Source: GCA-2719315 sp964448645 (GTDB taxonomy: Bacteria > Bacteroidota > Bacteroidia > Flavobacteriales > Flavobacteriaceae). Taken from it: 15,485 bases of DNA. The position numbers and the translations under genes were made by a program. Location: NCBI GenBank assembly GCA_964448645.1, contig CAYUZY010000041.1, forward strand, positions 1-15,485. Reading direction: 5' to 3'. Below, piece by piece: positions 6,595 through 13,715 of this stretch (the first letter of the stretch is position 1; each line of letters begins with the position of its first letter). Below the pieces are notes generated by a model. That model worked only from the letters and a program-made list of their open reading frames with translations, was not told the DNA's origin and searched no databases.

Positions 6595-7575
6595 ATGAAA
6601 CGTAAAAAATTTATTACAAAAATAATTAGTTTAAGTCTTTGTGTTTTTTTTCTTGGAAATTTAAGTTGTAACGATCCGAAAACTAAATCTAATAGCTCCT
6701 CAGAAGTATCTCCTCTTTTTTTTAAATTATCTCTTGCTCAATGGTCTAATCACAGAATGATAAAAGAAAATAACTATGACCCTTACAAATTTGCTTCTCT
6801 TGCAAAAGAATTAGGGTTTGAAGGTATTGAATATGTTAATGCGTTATATGATGATGTAATGAAAAGTGATGATAAAAAAAGTGCTATAGAGGTTTTTATT
6901 CAGAAAAGTAAATCTCTTGCTGATGAAAATAAAATTAAAAATGTTTTAATTATGATTGATGGTGAAGGAGATCTATCTTCCTCTAACCCTATAAAAAGAA
7001 GCGAAGCCATTGAAAATCATAAACTATGGATTTATGCAGCTTCAAAAATAGGTTGCAGTTCTGTGAGGCTTAACCTTTATGGTGAAAAAGACCCCAATAA
7101 ATGGATTTCAAATTCAATTAAAAGTTTATCGGCATTATCAACTTATGCTAAGGAATACAATATAAATGTAATTGTTGAAAATCATGGAAGAATTACCTCT
7201 AATATACCTCTATTAATGCAAGTTATTAATGGAGTTAATATGAATAATTGTGGTACTCTTCCAGATTTTGGAAACTTTTGTATTAGCGATGAAGGTTACG
7301 GTTCTATTTTTGATGGAAGTTGCAAAGAAACCTACGATATATATAAAGGGATATCTGAAATGATGCCTAAAGCTTTTGGAGTCAGTGCAAAATCTTATGA
7401 TTTTAATTCTGAAGGATTAGAAACAAGTATAGATTATCAAAGAATGTTAAAAATAGTTAATGATCAAAATTATAAGGGATTTATTGGTGTTGAATATGAA
7501 GGTAATAGACTTTCTGAAATTGAAGGTATAAAAGCTACTAAAAATCTTCTAGTTAATATTGGAAATGAAATGTAA
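6595..7575 (+). CDS. Exported TIM-barrel sugar isomerase/epimerase (xylose isomerase-like, probable lipoprotein)
   Basis: AP-endonuclease-2/xylose isomerase-type TIM barrel of 326 residues. An N-terminal export signal (1-24, basic start then hydrophobic core) ends at C25 in GNLSC, followed by a Ser/Asn-rich spacer to about residue 39, which suggests a periplasmic lipoprotein; N22 at -3 makes the lipobox atypical. The barrel runs from about 43 to the end. Likely metal and catalytic residues are E195 in VENHG, D224 in LPDFGNF, and E300 in GVEYEG; the SAKSYDF block (264-270) is family-typical. Such enzymes isomerise, epimerise or, in recently described cases, cleave 3-keto glycosides. It is first in the plus-strand run, 13 bases before the permease gene. 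Export of this normally cytosolic fold suggests it acts on a sugar in the periplasm (inference). Confidence 0.82.
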   Translation: MKRKKFITKIISLSLCVFFLGNLSCNDPKTKSNSSSEVSPLFFKLSLAQWSNHRMIKENNYDPYKFASLAKELGFEGIEYVNALYDDVMKSDDKKSAIEVFIQKSKSLADENKIKNVLIMIDGEGDLSSSNPIKRSEAIENHKLWIYAASKIGCSSVRLNLYGEKDPNKWISNSIKSLSALSTYAKEYNINVIVENHGRITSNIPLLMQVINGVNMNNCGTLPDFGNFCISDEGYGSIFDGSCKETYDIYKGISEMMPKAFGVSAKSYDFNSEGLETSIDYQRMLKIVNDQNYKGFIGVEYEGNRLSEIEGIKATKNLLVNIGNEM

Positions 7576-7588
7576 ATTTTAATATCTG

Positions 7589-8800
7589 ATGAGTTTTAAA
7601 ATTTCGGTACGACTCTCATTTTTAATGTTTTTCCAATTTTTTATTTGGGGTGCTTGGTTTGTAACTATGGGAACTTTTCTTTCTCAAGAATTTAATTCTT
7701 CTGGAAGTGAACTTTCTCTTGCATATGAAACCCAATCAATTGGAGCGATTATTGCCCCTTTTATAATTGGCCTTATTGCTGATAAATACTTTGCAGCTCA
7801 AAAAGTATTAGGAACTATTCATTTAATCGGTGCATTTTTACTCTATAATGCTGGTGTTTCAGAAAATTTTTCTCATTTCTATCCTTATATTTTAATATAT
7901 ATGTTGCTTTATATGCCAACACTAGCGTTAGCAAATTCTATTGCTTTTAGACAAATGAAAGATCCTTCTAAAGAATTTGCTCCAATAAGAATTTTTGGAA
8001 GTATTGGATGGATAGTAGCTGGTCTTTTAATTGGATATTTTTCTTGGGAAAGTTTAAACACACTAAAAAACACATTCTACATGTCTTCTTTTATTTCTTT
8101 AATTTTAGGGATATACAGTTTTACTCTTCCCAACACTCCTCCTACAATTGAAAAAAATAAAAGCAAGACTTTTAGTGAAATTATAGGATTGGATGCATTA
8201 AAACTATTAAATGATAAAGCTTATCTTGTTTTTTTTATAGCTTCTATTTTAATATGTATTCCATTAGCCTTTTATTACCAGCATGCAAATCAATTTTTAA
8301 ATGAAATTGGAATGGAAGCTGCTGCAGGAAAAATGACTCTTGGTCAAATTTCTGAAGTACTGTTTTTATCACTTCTCCCTTTTTTTATTAAAAGGTTTGG
8401 TTTTAAATCAACATTAATTGTTGGAATTTTAGCCTGGGGATTACGTTATTTACTTTTTTCTTTAGGAGCAGATGGTGTAAATAGCTGGATGTTAATTTTA
8501 GGAATTATTTTGCATGGTATTTGTTATGATTTTTTCTTTGTCTCTGGTCAAATTTATACTAATATGAAATGTAAACCCGAATATAAAAGTTCTGCTCAAG
8601 GTTTAATAACTCTTGCCACTTATGGCCTAGGTATGTTAATTGGCTTTAGAATAGCCGGATATCTAACTGATTTATATGTAATATATAATGGTCATAATTG
8701 GGAAAAAATATGGATTCAACCTTCAATTTTTTCGTTTGTTATTTTAATCTTATTTATATTCACATTTAGAAATGAAAAAATTGAAACTAAAAATCTATGA
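7589..8800 (+). CDS. MFS permease of the nucleoside:H+ symporter-like family
   Basis: Inner-membrane transporter of 403 residues with about twelve hydrophobic helices. The N-terminal FFQFFIWGAWFVTMGTFL region (14-31), the conserved GAIIAPFIIGLIADKYF segment at the helix 2-3 loop, and a charged central loop after about residue 185 resemble the NupG/XapB-type nucleoside:proton symporter family of the major facilitator superfamily. Relatives annotated this way are common in sugar-catabolic clusters of Bacteroidota and Planctomycetota, so a nucleoside substrate should not be assumed. Its place between an exported TIM-barrel enzyme and a cytosolic Gfo/Idh/MocA oxidoreductase suggests uptake of the sugar or keto-sugar the cluster handles (inference). 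Its stop overlaps the next ATG by four bases (ATGA). Confidence 0.83.
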   Translation: MSFKISVRLSFLMFFQFFIWGAWFVTMGTFLSQEFNSSGSELSLAYETQSIGAIIAPFIIGLIADKYFAAQKVLGTIHLIGAFLLYNAGVSENFSHFYPYILIYMLLYMPTLALANSIAFRQMKDPSKEFAPIRIFGSIGWIVAGLLIGYFSWESLNTLKNTFYMSSFISLILGIYSFTLPNTPPTIEKNKSKTFSEIIGLDALKLLNDKAYLVFFIASILICIPLAFYYQHANQFLNEIGMEAAAGKMTLGQISEVLFLSLLPFFIKRFGFKSTLIVGILAWGLRYLLFSLGADGVNSWMLILGIILHGICYDFFFVSGQIYTNMKCKPEYKSSAQGLITLATYGLGMLIGFRIAGYLTDLYVIYNGHNWEKIWIQPSIFSFVILILFIFTFRNEKIETKNL

Positions 8801-9936
8801 ATAAAATAAAACTTGGAATAATTGGTGGAGGTGGAGATTCTCTTATAGGTGTTCTTCACAGAGTTGCATCAAATATGTATGATAAATATGAAATTACTGG
8901 AGGGGTATTTAATCCTGACTACGAAGAAAATATAAATTTTGCTAAAGAAATTGGAGTAAACACAAATAGAATCTATAAAGATTTTGATGAATTTATTGAT
9001 AAAGAATCGAAGCTTCCAGGAAAGGATCGAATTGAAGTAGTATCTGTCTTAACTCCAAATTTTTTACATTATCCAATGTCTAAAAAGCTATTAGAAAATG
9101 GATTTAACGTTATCTGCGAAAAACCTTTGACCACAAATTTAGAAGAAGCAAAAGAATTGTATTCTCTTCAAAAGAAAAATAATTTAATTTTTGCTGTTAC
9201 ATATACATACACTGGATATCCAATGGTTAGACATATGAAAAAGTTAATTTCTGAAGGTGTTATTGGAGATATTCAAAAAGTTGATATTCAATATTATCAA
9301 GGATGGATAAATAGTTTTATCCATGAAAAAGAAAAAAGAAAAACTGTATGGCGTCTTGATCCTGAAAAAGCTGGAATTAGTTCTTGTATTGGTGATATTG
9401 GAACACATGCATTTAATATGGTAGAGTATGTTACTGGAATGGAAGTTAAAGAACTCCTTTCCGATTTGAATATGTTATATGAAGATAATAGTTTAGATAT
9501 TGATGGAACAATTTTAGTTAGATTTTCAAATAAACTAAAAGGAGTTTTAAGAGCTAGTCAAATTGCTACTGGAGAAGAAAATAATTTAACTGTAGCGATA
9601 TATGGAAGAGACGGAGCTTTTAAATGGGAACAAGAAAATCCTAATTATTTATATCACCTAAAAGATAATGAGCCTAGAAGGCTTATTAAACCTGGCAACC
9701 CTTATATTTCTGATTTTGCTAATGATGGCACAAAGCTTCCTGCTGGACATCCTGAAGGAATTTTTGATGCAATGGGAAATATCTATAAAGGAGTTGCTAA
9801 AGACATAAGAAATGAAAAATCTTATGGTTCAGAATATCCAACATTATATGAAGGATTAAAAGGTATGAATTTTATAGAAAAAGTAGTTGAATCTCATAAA
9901 AAGGGAAATAAATGGATAAGCATGGACAATCAATGA
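8797..9936 (+). CDS. Gfo/Idh/MocA-family NAD(P)-dependent sugar oxidoreductase
   Basis: Cytosolic oxidoreductase of 379 residues. The N-terminal Rossmann domain (about 4-125) has a Gly-rich loop GIIGGGGDSLIG (7-18), a VLTPNFLH segment (84-91) and the family signature E108-K109-P110, where the lysine contacts substrate and cofactor. The C-terminal domain contains GDIGTHAFNM with D200 and H204, the usual catalytic Asp/His pair. The insert in the Gly-rich loop and the long C-terminal region place it in a sub-branch common in Bacteroidota sugar clusters. Members oxidise or reduce sugar hydroxyls, including interconversion of 3-keto and normal sugars with NAD(H). No signal peptide is present. It overlaps the MFS gene and the next TIM-barrel gene by ATGA at both ends, so the three are translationally coupled. 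The direction of the reaction and the substrate are not determined. Confidence 0.88.
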   Translation: MNKIKLGIIGGGGDSLIGVLHRVASNMYDKYEITGGVFNPDYEENINFAKEIGVNTNRIYKDFDEFIDKESKLPGKDRIEVVSVLTPNFLHYPMSKKLLENGFNVICEKPLTTNLEEAKELYSLQKKNNLIFAVTYTYTGYPMVRHMKKLISEGVIGDIQKVDIQYYQGWINSFIHEKEKRKTVWRLDPEKAGISSCIGDIGTHAFNMVEYVTGMEVKELLSDLNMLYEDNSLDIDGTILVRFSNKLKGVLRASQIATGEENNLTVAIYGRDGAFKWEQENPNYLYHLKDNEPRRLIKPGNPYISDFANDGTKLPAGHPEGIFDAMGNIYKGVAKDIRNEKSYGSEYPTLYEGLKGMNFIEKVVESHKKGNKWISMDNQ

Positions 9937-10985
9937 AAACAATAAAAGGCCCTGCAATTTTTTTAGCACAATTTGTTGATAAAAAAGCTCCTTTTAATAG
10001 TTTAGAAGGAATGTGTAAATGGGCCTCAGATCTTGGTTATAAAGGAATTCAAATTCCTACTTGGGAAAGTTTCTTAATCGATCTAGACAAAGCTTCTGAA
10101 AGCCAAACATATTGTGATGAACTAAAAGGTAAGATTAATTCTTATGGCCTTGAAATAACAGAACTTTCAACTCATCTTCAGGGACAATTAGTTGCAGTTC
10201 ATCCTGCATATGATTTAATGTTTGATAACTTCGCCCCTGATCAATTTAAGAACAATCCAAAAGCAAGAACTGATTGGGCAATCGATACAGTTAAAAAAGC
10301 TGCAGTAGCTAGTAATCGCCTTGGTTTAAAATCACATGCGACTTTTTCTGGGGCCTTATTATGGCATACTTGGCATCCTTGGCCTCAAAGACCAGAAGGT
10401 CTATTAGAACTTGGTTTTTCAGAATTAGCAAAAAGGTGGAAACCTATTTTAGATTTCTATGACGAAAATGGAGTGGATGTATGTTATGAGATTCATCCAG
10501 GTGAAGATTTACATGATGGTGTGACTTTTGAAAGGTTTTTAGAGGCCACTGGAAATCATAAAAGAGTTAATATTTTGTATGACCCAAGTCATTTTGTTCT
10601 TCAACAATTAGATTATCTAGAATACATTGATCATTATCATAGTTTTATAAAATCGTTCCATGTAAAAGATTCAGAATTTAAACCTAATGGTAAAAAAGGA
10701 GCTTATGGTGGTTATGGTGATTGGATTGATAGAGCTGGAAGATATCGTTCTCCTGGTGATGGTCAAATAGATTTTAAAACTATATTCACTAAACTGACTG
10801 AGTATGGTTGTGATGTTTGGGCTGTAATGGAATGGGAATGTTGTATAAAAAGTCCTGAACAAGGTGCAAGAGAAGGAGCGCCTTTTATTCAAAAACATAT
10901 TATTGAAGCAACACAAAAAAGTTTTGATGATTTTGCTGGAGGTGATATTGACAAAAATAAATTAAAGAAAATTTTAGGAATATGA
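9933..10985 (+). CDS. Cytosolic TIM-barrel sugar isomerase/epimerase
   Basis: Xylose isomerase-like TIM barrel of 350 residues without a signal peptide. Probable divalent-metal ligands are in their usual strand-end positions: E186 in CYEIHPGE, D217 with H220 in YDPSHF, H243 in FHVKD, and E300 in VMEWE. The C-terminal part (about 325-350) extends beyond the barrel as a charged tail. The family includes sugar epimerases, isomerases, and lyases that cleave C- or O-glycosides after 3-oxidation. The ATG at 9933 is preferred over the in-frame ATG at 9912 because it gives an ATGA overlap with the preceding stop, the pattern seen at both neighbouring junctions. It overlaps the DUF1080 gene in the same way. 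Pairing with the Gfo/Idh/MocA oxidoreductase recalls 3-keto-sugar pathways, but the substrate is unknown. Confidence 0.86.
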   Translation: MKTIKGPAIFLAQFVDKKAPFNSLEGMCKWASDLGYKGIQIPTWESFLIDLDKASESQTYCDELKGKINSYGLEITELSTHLQGQLVAVHPAYDLMFDNFAPDQFKNNPKARTDWAIDTVKKAAVASNRLGLKSHATFSGALLWHTWHPWPQRPEGLLELGFSELAKRWKPILDFYDENGVDVCYEIHPGEDLHDGVTFERFLEATGNHKRVNILYDPSHFVLQQLDYLEYIDHYHSFIKSFHVKDSEFKPNGKKGAYGGYGDWIDRAGRYRSPGDGQIDFKTIFTKLTEYGCDVWAVMEWECCIKSPEQGAREGAPFIQKHIIEATQKSFDDFAGGDIDKNKLKKILGI

Positions 10986-11704
10986 TAAAATATAGAATTT
11001 TAATTATTGGATTATTTTTTGTTTTTTCTCCAAACTTATTCTCTCAAAAATCAAATTCAAATAATGATTGGGAAATATTATTTGATGGAAATTCATTTAA
11101 TGGTTGGCATAGGTTTAATCATGATAAAGTTGGAAATATTTGGATCATTAAAGATGGTACTATGGAAATGGATCCAACGAAAAGAGAAAGAAGAGATAGA
11201 AAAAGTCATGATATAATAACCGATAAACAGTATACTAATTTTATTTTATCACTTGAATGGAAAATCTCTAAAAAAGGAAATAGTGGAATATTATGGGGAA
11301 TTCAAGAAGGAAAAAAATTTAAAGCACCCTATAGGACTGGTCCTGAAATACAAATAATTGATAATAATGGTCATCCTGATGCAAAAGTAAGACCAGCTTT
11401 TCATCAAGCCGGAGCTCTTTATGATCTTTCTGAGCCAATAAGTGACATTACTAACCCTGTTGGTGAATGGAATAAATTAATTCTAACTGTTAATTATAAA
11501 ATTAATAGGGGAAAGGTTATTTTAAATGGTAAAGAAATTAACAGTTTTCCACTTTATGGAGATCAATGGGAAAAGTTAATAGCTAAATCAAAATTTGCTC
11601 ACCACACTTTTAAAAATTTCAATAAAAAAAGAAAGGGTTATATTGGTTTACAAGATCATGGAAATGTTGTCTCATATAGGAATATTAGAATAAAAAAACT
11701 TTAA
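10982..11704 (+). CDS. Exported DUF1080 protein (3-keto-disaccharide hydrolase domain)
   Basis: Periplasmic beta-sandwich protein of 240 residues. Residues 1-22 form a signal peptide ending in NLFSQ. The mature part is a single DUF1080 (Pfam PF06439) domain with its landmarks visible: ILFDGNSFNGWH (32-43), GNSGILWGIQE (99-109), TGPEIQIIDNNGHPDAK (119-135), FHQAGALYDL (140-149), GEWNKLILTV (161-170), and the final KGYIGLQDHGNVVSYRNIRI (218-237). Pfam now names this domain the 3-keto-disaccharide hydrolase, because members cleave glycosidic bonds after the sugar has been oxidised at C3. This makes it the strongest single clue to the job of the cluster. It starts in an ATGA overlap with the TIM-barrel gene and stops 7 bases before yicC. 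Confidence 0.9.
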   Translation: MIKYRILIIGLFFVFSPNLFSQKSNSNNDWEILFDGNSFNGWHRFNHDKVGNIWIIKDGTMEMDPTKRERRDRKSHDIITDKQYTNFILSLEWKISKKGNSGILWGIQEGKKFKAPYRTGPEIQIIDNNGHPDAKVRPAFHQAGALYDLSEPISDITNPVGEWNKLILTVNYKINRGKVILNGKEINSFPLYGDQWEKLIAKSKFAHHTFKNFNKKRKGYIGLQDHGNVVSYRNIRIKKL

Positions 11705-11711
11705 TATATAC

Positions 11712-12563
11712 ATGATAGTATCAATGACTGGGTATGGAAAAACTAAAGTTCAAATAAGTAATAAAATTATTGATATTGAAATCCGATCATTAAACAGTAA
11801 AAATTTAGACATCAATATTAAAACAAGTCATTATTTTAAAAGTTTAGATTCTGATTTCAGAAAATTGATTTGTTCAAAAATTAAAAGAGGAAAAATTGAT
11901 TTAAGTATAAATTATAACTATACCAATCCTTCTCCATTAAAAATAAACTCAAACGTTCTAAATAGATATTTAGATCAACTTAAAAAAATAGATTCTAATA
12001 ATAAAAATCTTTTATCTATTGCCATGAAACTTCCTGAGGTAATAAGTTCAGAAAATACTAGTATTAATGATCAAGAAAAAAAAGAAATATTCATAGGCCT
12101 AGAAAAAGTAATTAAAGAATTATCTCTTTATCAATTAAATGAAGGTTCACTTTTAGAGAAAGAATTTAAAAAAAGAGTTGAAATTTTGCTCGAGCTTTTA
12201 AAGACTGTAGAGAAAATTGATCCTTCAAGAATTAAAAATATAAGAAAAAAAATAAAGAATAATTTCAGTAAAATGAATTTGTCTTTTGATCTAGATAGAT
12301 TTGAACAAGAATTAATTTATTACCTAGAAAAAAATGATATAACTGAAGAAATGATTCGTTTAAAAAATAATTTAAACTTCTTTTTAATAGAACTAAAAAA
12401 TAAAACATCAAGTGGTAAAAAGCTTGGGTTTATTAGTCAAGAAATAGGTCGTGAAATAAACACAATTGGTTCTAAAGCAAATGATGCTCAATTGCAAAAA
12501 ACAGTTATAGAAATGAAGGTTGAGTTTGAAAAAATAAAAGAACAACTTTATAATATAGCATAG
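11712..12563 (+). CDS. yicC: YicC/YloC family endoribonuclease
   Basis: Cytosolic protein of 283 residues matching the YicC/YloC family, whose E. coli member is an endoribonuclease implicated in degrading the small RNA RyhB. The N-terminus SMTGYGK (4-10) and IEIRSLNSKNLDINIK (22-37) are hallmark sequences, as are KRGKIDL (58-64) in the first domain and the C-terminal block with GKKLGFISQEIGREINTIGSK and the following ANDAQLQKTVIEMKVEFEKIKEQ segment (roughly 235-280). Predicted helices rich in Lys and Glu lie between. In many bacteria yicC sits directly upstream of gmk, as here. It starts 7 bases after the DUF1080 stop, with no promoter element visible between, and its TAG stop is followed at once, in the same frame, by the gmk TTG. 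Confidence 0.92.
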   Translation: MIVSMTGYGKTKVQISNKIIDIEIRSLNSKNLDINIKTSHYFKSLDSDFRKLICSKIKRGKIDLSINYNYTNPSPLKINSNVLNRYLDQLKKIDSNNKNLLSIAMKLPEVISSENTSINDQEKKEIFIGLEKVIKELSLYQLNEGSLLEKEFKKRVEILLELLKTVEKIDPSRIKNIRKKIKNNFSKMNLSFDLDRFEQELIYYLEKNDITEEMIRLKNNLNFFLIELKNKTSSGKKLGFISQEIGREINTIGSKANDAQLQKTVIEMKVEFEKIKEQLYNIA

Positions 12564-13136
12564 TTGAAAACTGGAAAAATCATAATATTTTCTGCTCCTT
12601 CTGGAAGTGGTAAAACCACAATAGTTAAACATTTACTAAATCAAAAAAATCTTTCTTTAATGTTTTCCATATCAGCTACTTCAAGATTACCAAGAAAAGG
12701 AGAGATCGATGGTAAAGACTATTTCTTTTTAAAAGAAAAAAAATTTAAAGAAAAAATTAATAATGATGAATTCTTAGAATATGAAGAAGTTTACCCAGGA
12801 TTTTTTTATGGCACTCTTAAAAAAGAAATTCATCGCATTTGGGGTCTTGGAAAGAATATTATTTTTGATATAGATGTTATTGGAGGACTAAACATTAAAA
12901 AAAAATATCCTGATCAAACTCTGTCAATTTTTCTTGAAGCTCCAAATATTAATGATATTGAAAAAAGATTAATTAACAGAAAATTAGATTCAAAAAAAAT
13001 GTTAAAATTAAGGATTGACAAAATTCGTGAGGAAATTAAATTAGCAGAAAAATTTGATGTCAGTCTGTTAAATAATGATTTAAATGAAGCAAAAATTAAG
13101 GCTGAAAAATTAATTGAGAATTTTATTACTAATTGA
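12564..13136 (+). CDS. gmk: Guanylate kinase
   Basis: Guanylate kinase phosphorylates GMP (or dGMP) to GDP with ATP in the cytosol and is essential for nucleotide supply. The protein is 190 residues, near the usual length. The P-loop is APSGSGKTT (11-19). The GMP-binding lid has SATSRLPRKGEIDGKDYFF (37-55) with R41, R44 and D52-Y53, followed by EYEEVYPGFFYGT (72-84) and FDIDVIGG (101-108), all canonical. The start must be the TTG at 12564: the preceding codon is the yicC stop TAG in the same frame, and no ATG lies between it and the P-loop. This means gmk translation likely depends on ribosomes finishing yicC. The stop overlaps the nadD start (TTGA). Confidence 0.95.
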   Translation: MKTGKIIIFSAPSGSGKTTIVKHLLNQKNLSLMFSISATSRLPRKGEIDGKDYFFLKEKKFKEKINNDEFLEYEEVYPGFFYGTLKKEIHRIWGLGKNIIFDIDVIGGLNIKKKYPDQTLSIFLEAPNINDIEKRLINRKLDSKKMLKLRIDKIREEIKLAEKFDVSLLNNDLNEAKIKAEKLIENFITN

Positions 13137-13714
13137 AAAAAATCGGATATTTTTCTGGAACTTTTGACCCTATTCATAATGGTCATTTAAAACTTATAGA
13201 TTTCTTTATTAAAGAAACTGATTTGGATGAAATTTGGATAATTATTACACCTTTAAACCCCTTTAAATCTGAATGTTTAACAACTGAAGAAGATAGATTT
13301 AAAATGGTTAGATTATCCCTGATAAATAAAAAAAATATTAAAATATCTAAAATTGAATTTCTGTTAGAAAAACCAAATTATACTATAAATACTCTTAGAG
13401 AATTATCAATACAAAATCCTGAAAAAAAATTTGTTCTATTAATTGGAGAAGATAATTTGAGCACATTTAATAAATGGAAAAATTATCAAGAAATTCTTGA
13501 ATCTCACATGGTCTATGTTTATCCAAGAAAATCTTATTTTCCTATTCCAGAAAATATTAAAAATAATCCTAGCATTAAATTGTTCAATGCTCCAAAAATT
13601 AAAAACTCTAGTAGTCAAATAAGAAAAAAATTATTAAAAAATATTGATGTTTCAAATTTTATACCTTCTAAAGTTTATCAATATATTAATGACAATAAAA
13701 TTTACACTAAATAA
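13133..13714 (+). CDS. nadD: Nicotinate-nucleotide adenylyltransferase
   Basis: NadD transfers AMP to nicotinate mononucleotide to make deamido-NAD, an essential step of NAD synthesis in the cytosol. The 193-residue protein has the nucleotidyltransferase motif GTFDPIHNGH (9-18, with the H-x-G-H pair H15 and H18), TPLNPFK (39-45), the PNYTINTLREL segment (81-91), GEDNLSTFNKW (105-115) and the C-terminal SSSQIRKKL (159-167) that corresponds to the SxTxIR signature of the family. The start is the TTG at 13133, which overlaps the gmk stop by four bases (TTGA); no ATG is available before the first motif. It is the last gene of the plus-strand run, and its stop is one base from the stop of the convergent glycosyltransferase gene. 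Confidence 0.94.
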   Translation: MKKIGYFSGTFDPIHNGHLKLIDFFIKETDLDEIWIIITPLNPFKSECLTTEEDRFKMVRLSLINKKNIKISKIEFLLEKPNYTINTLRELSIQNPEKKFVLLIGEDNLSTFNKWKNYQEILESHMVYVYPRKSYFPIPENIKNNPSIKLFNAPKIKNSSSQIRKKLLKNIDVSNFIPSKVYQYINDNKIYTK

Positions 13715-13715
13715 T

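Noticed and set aside
10671..10916. Open frame of 81 codons on the minus strand
   Set aside because: Antisense to the conserved C-terminal half of the cytosolic TIM-barrel gene; Thr/Ser/Ile-rich composition fits a shadow.
11007..11216. Open frame of 69 codons on the plus strand
   Set aside because: Overlaps the DUF1080 gene in another frame; DUF1080 has clear family motifs throughout this stretch.
12408..13186. Two minus-strand open frames (12408-12632 and 12914-13186)
   Set aside because: Both are antisense to yicC/gmk/nadD sequence that carries conserved motifs.
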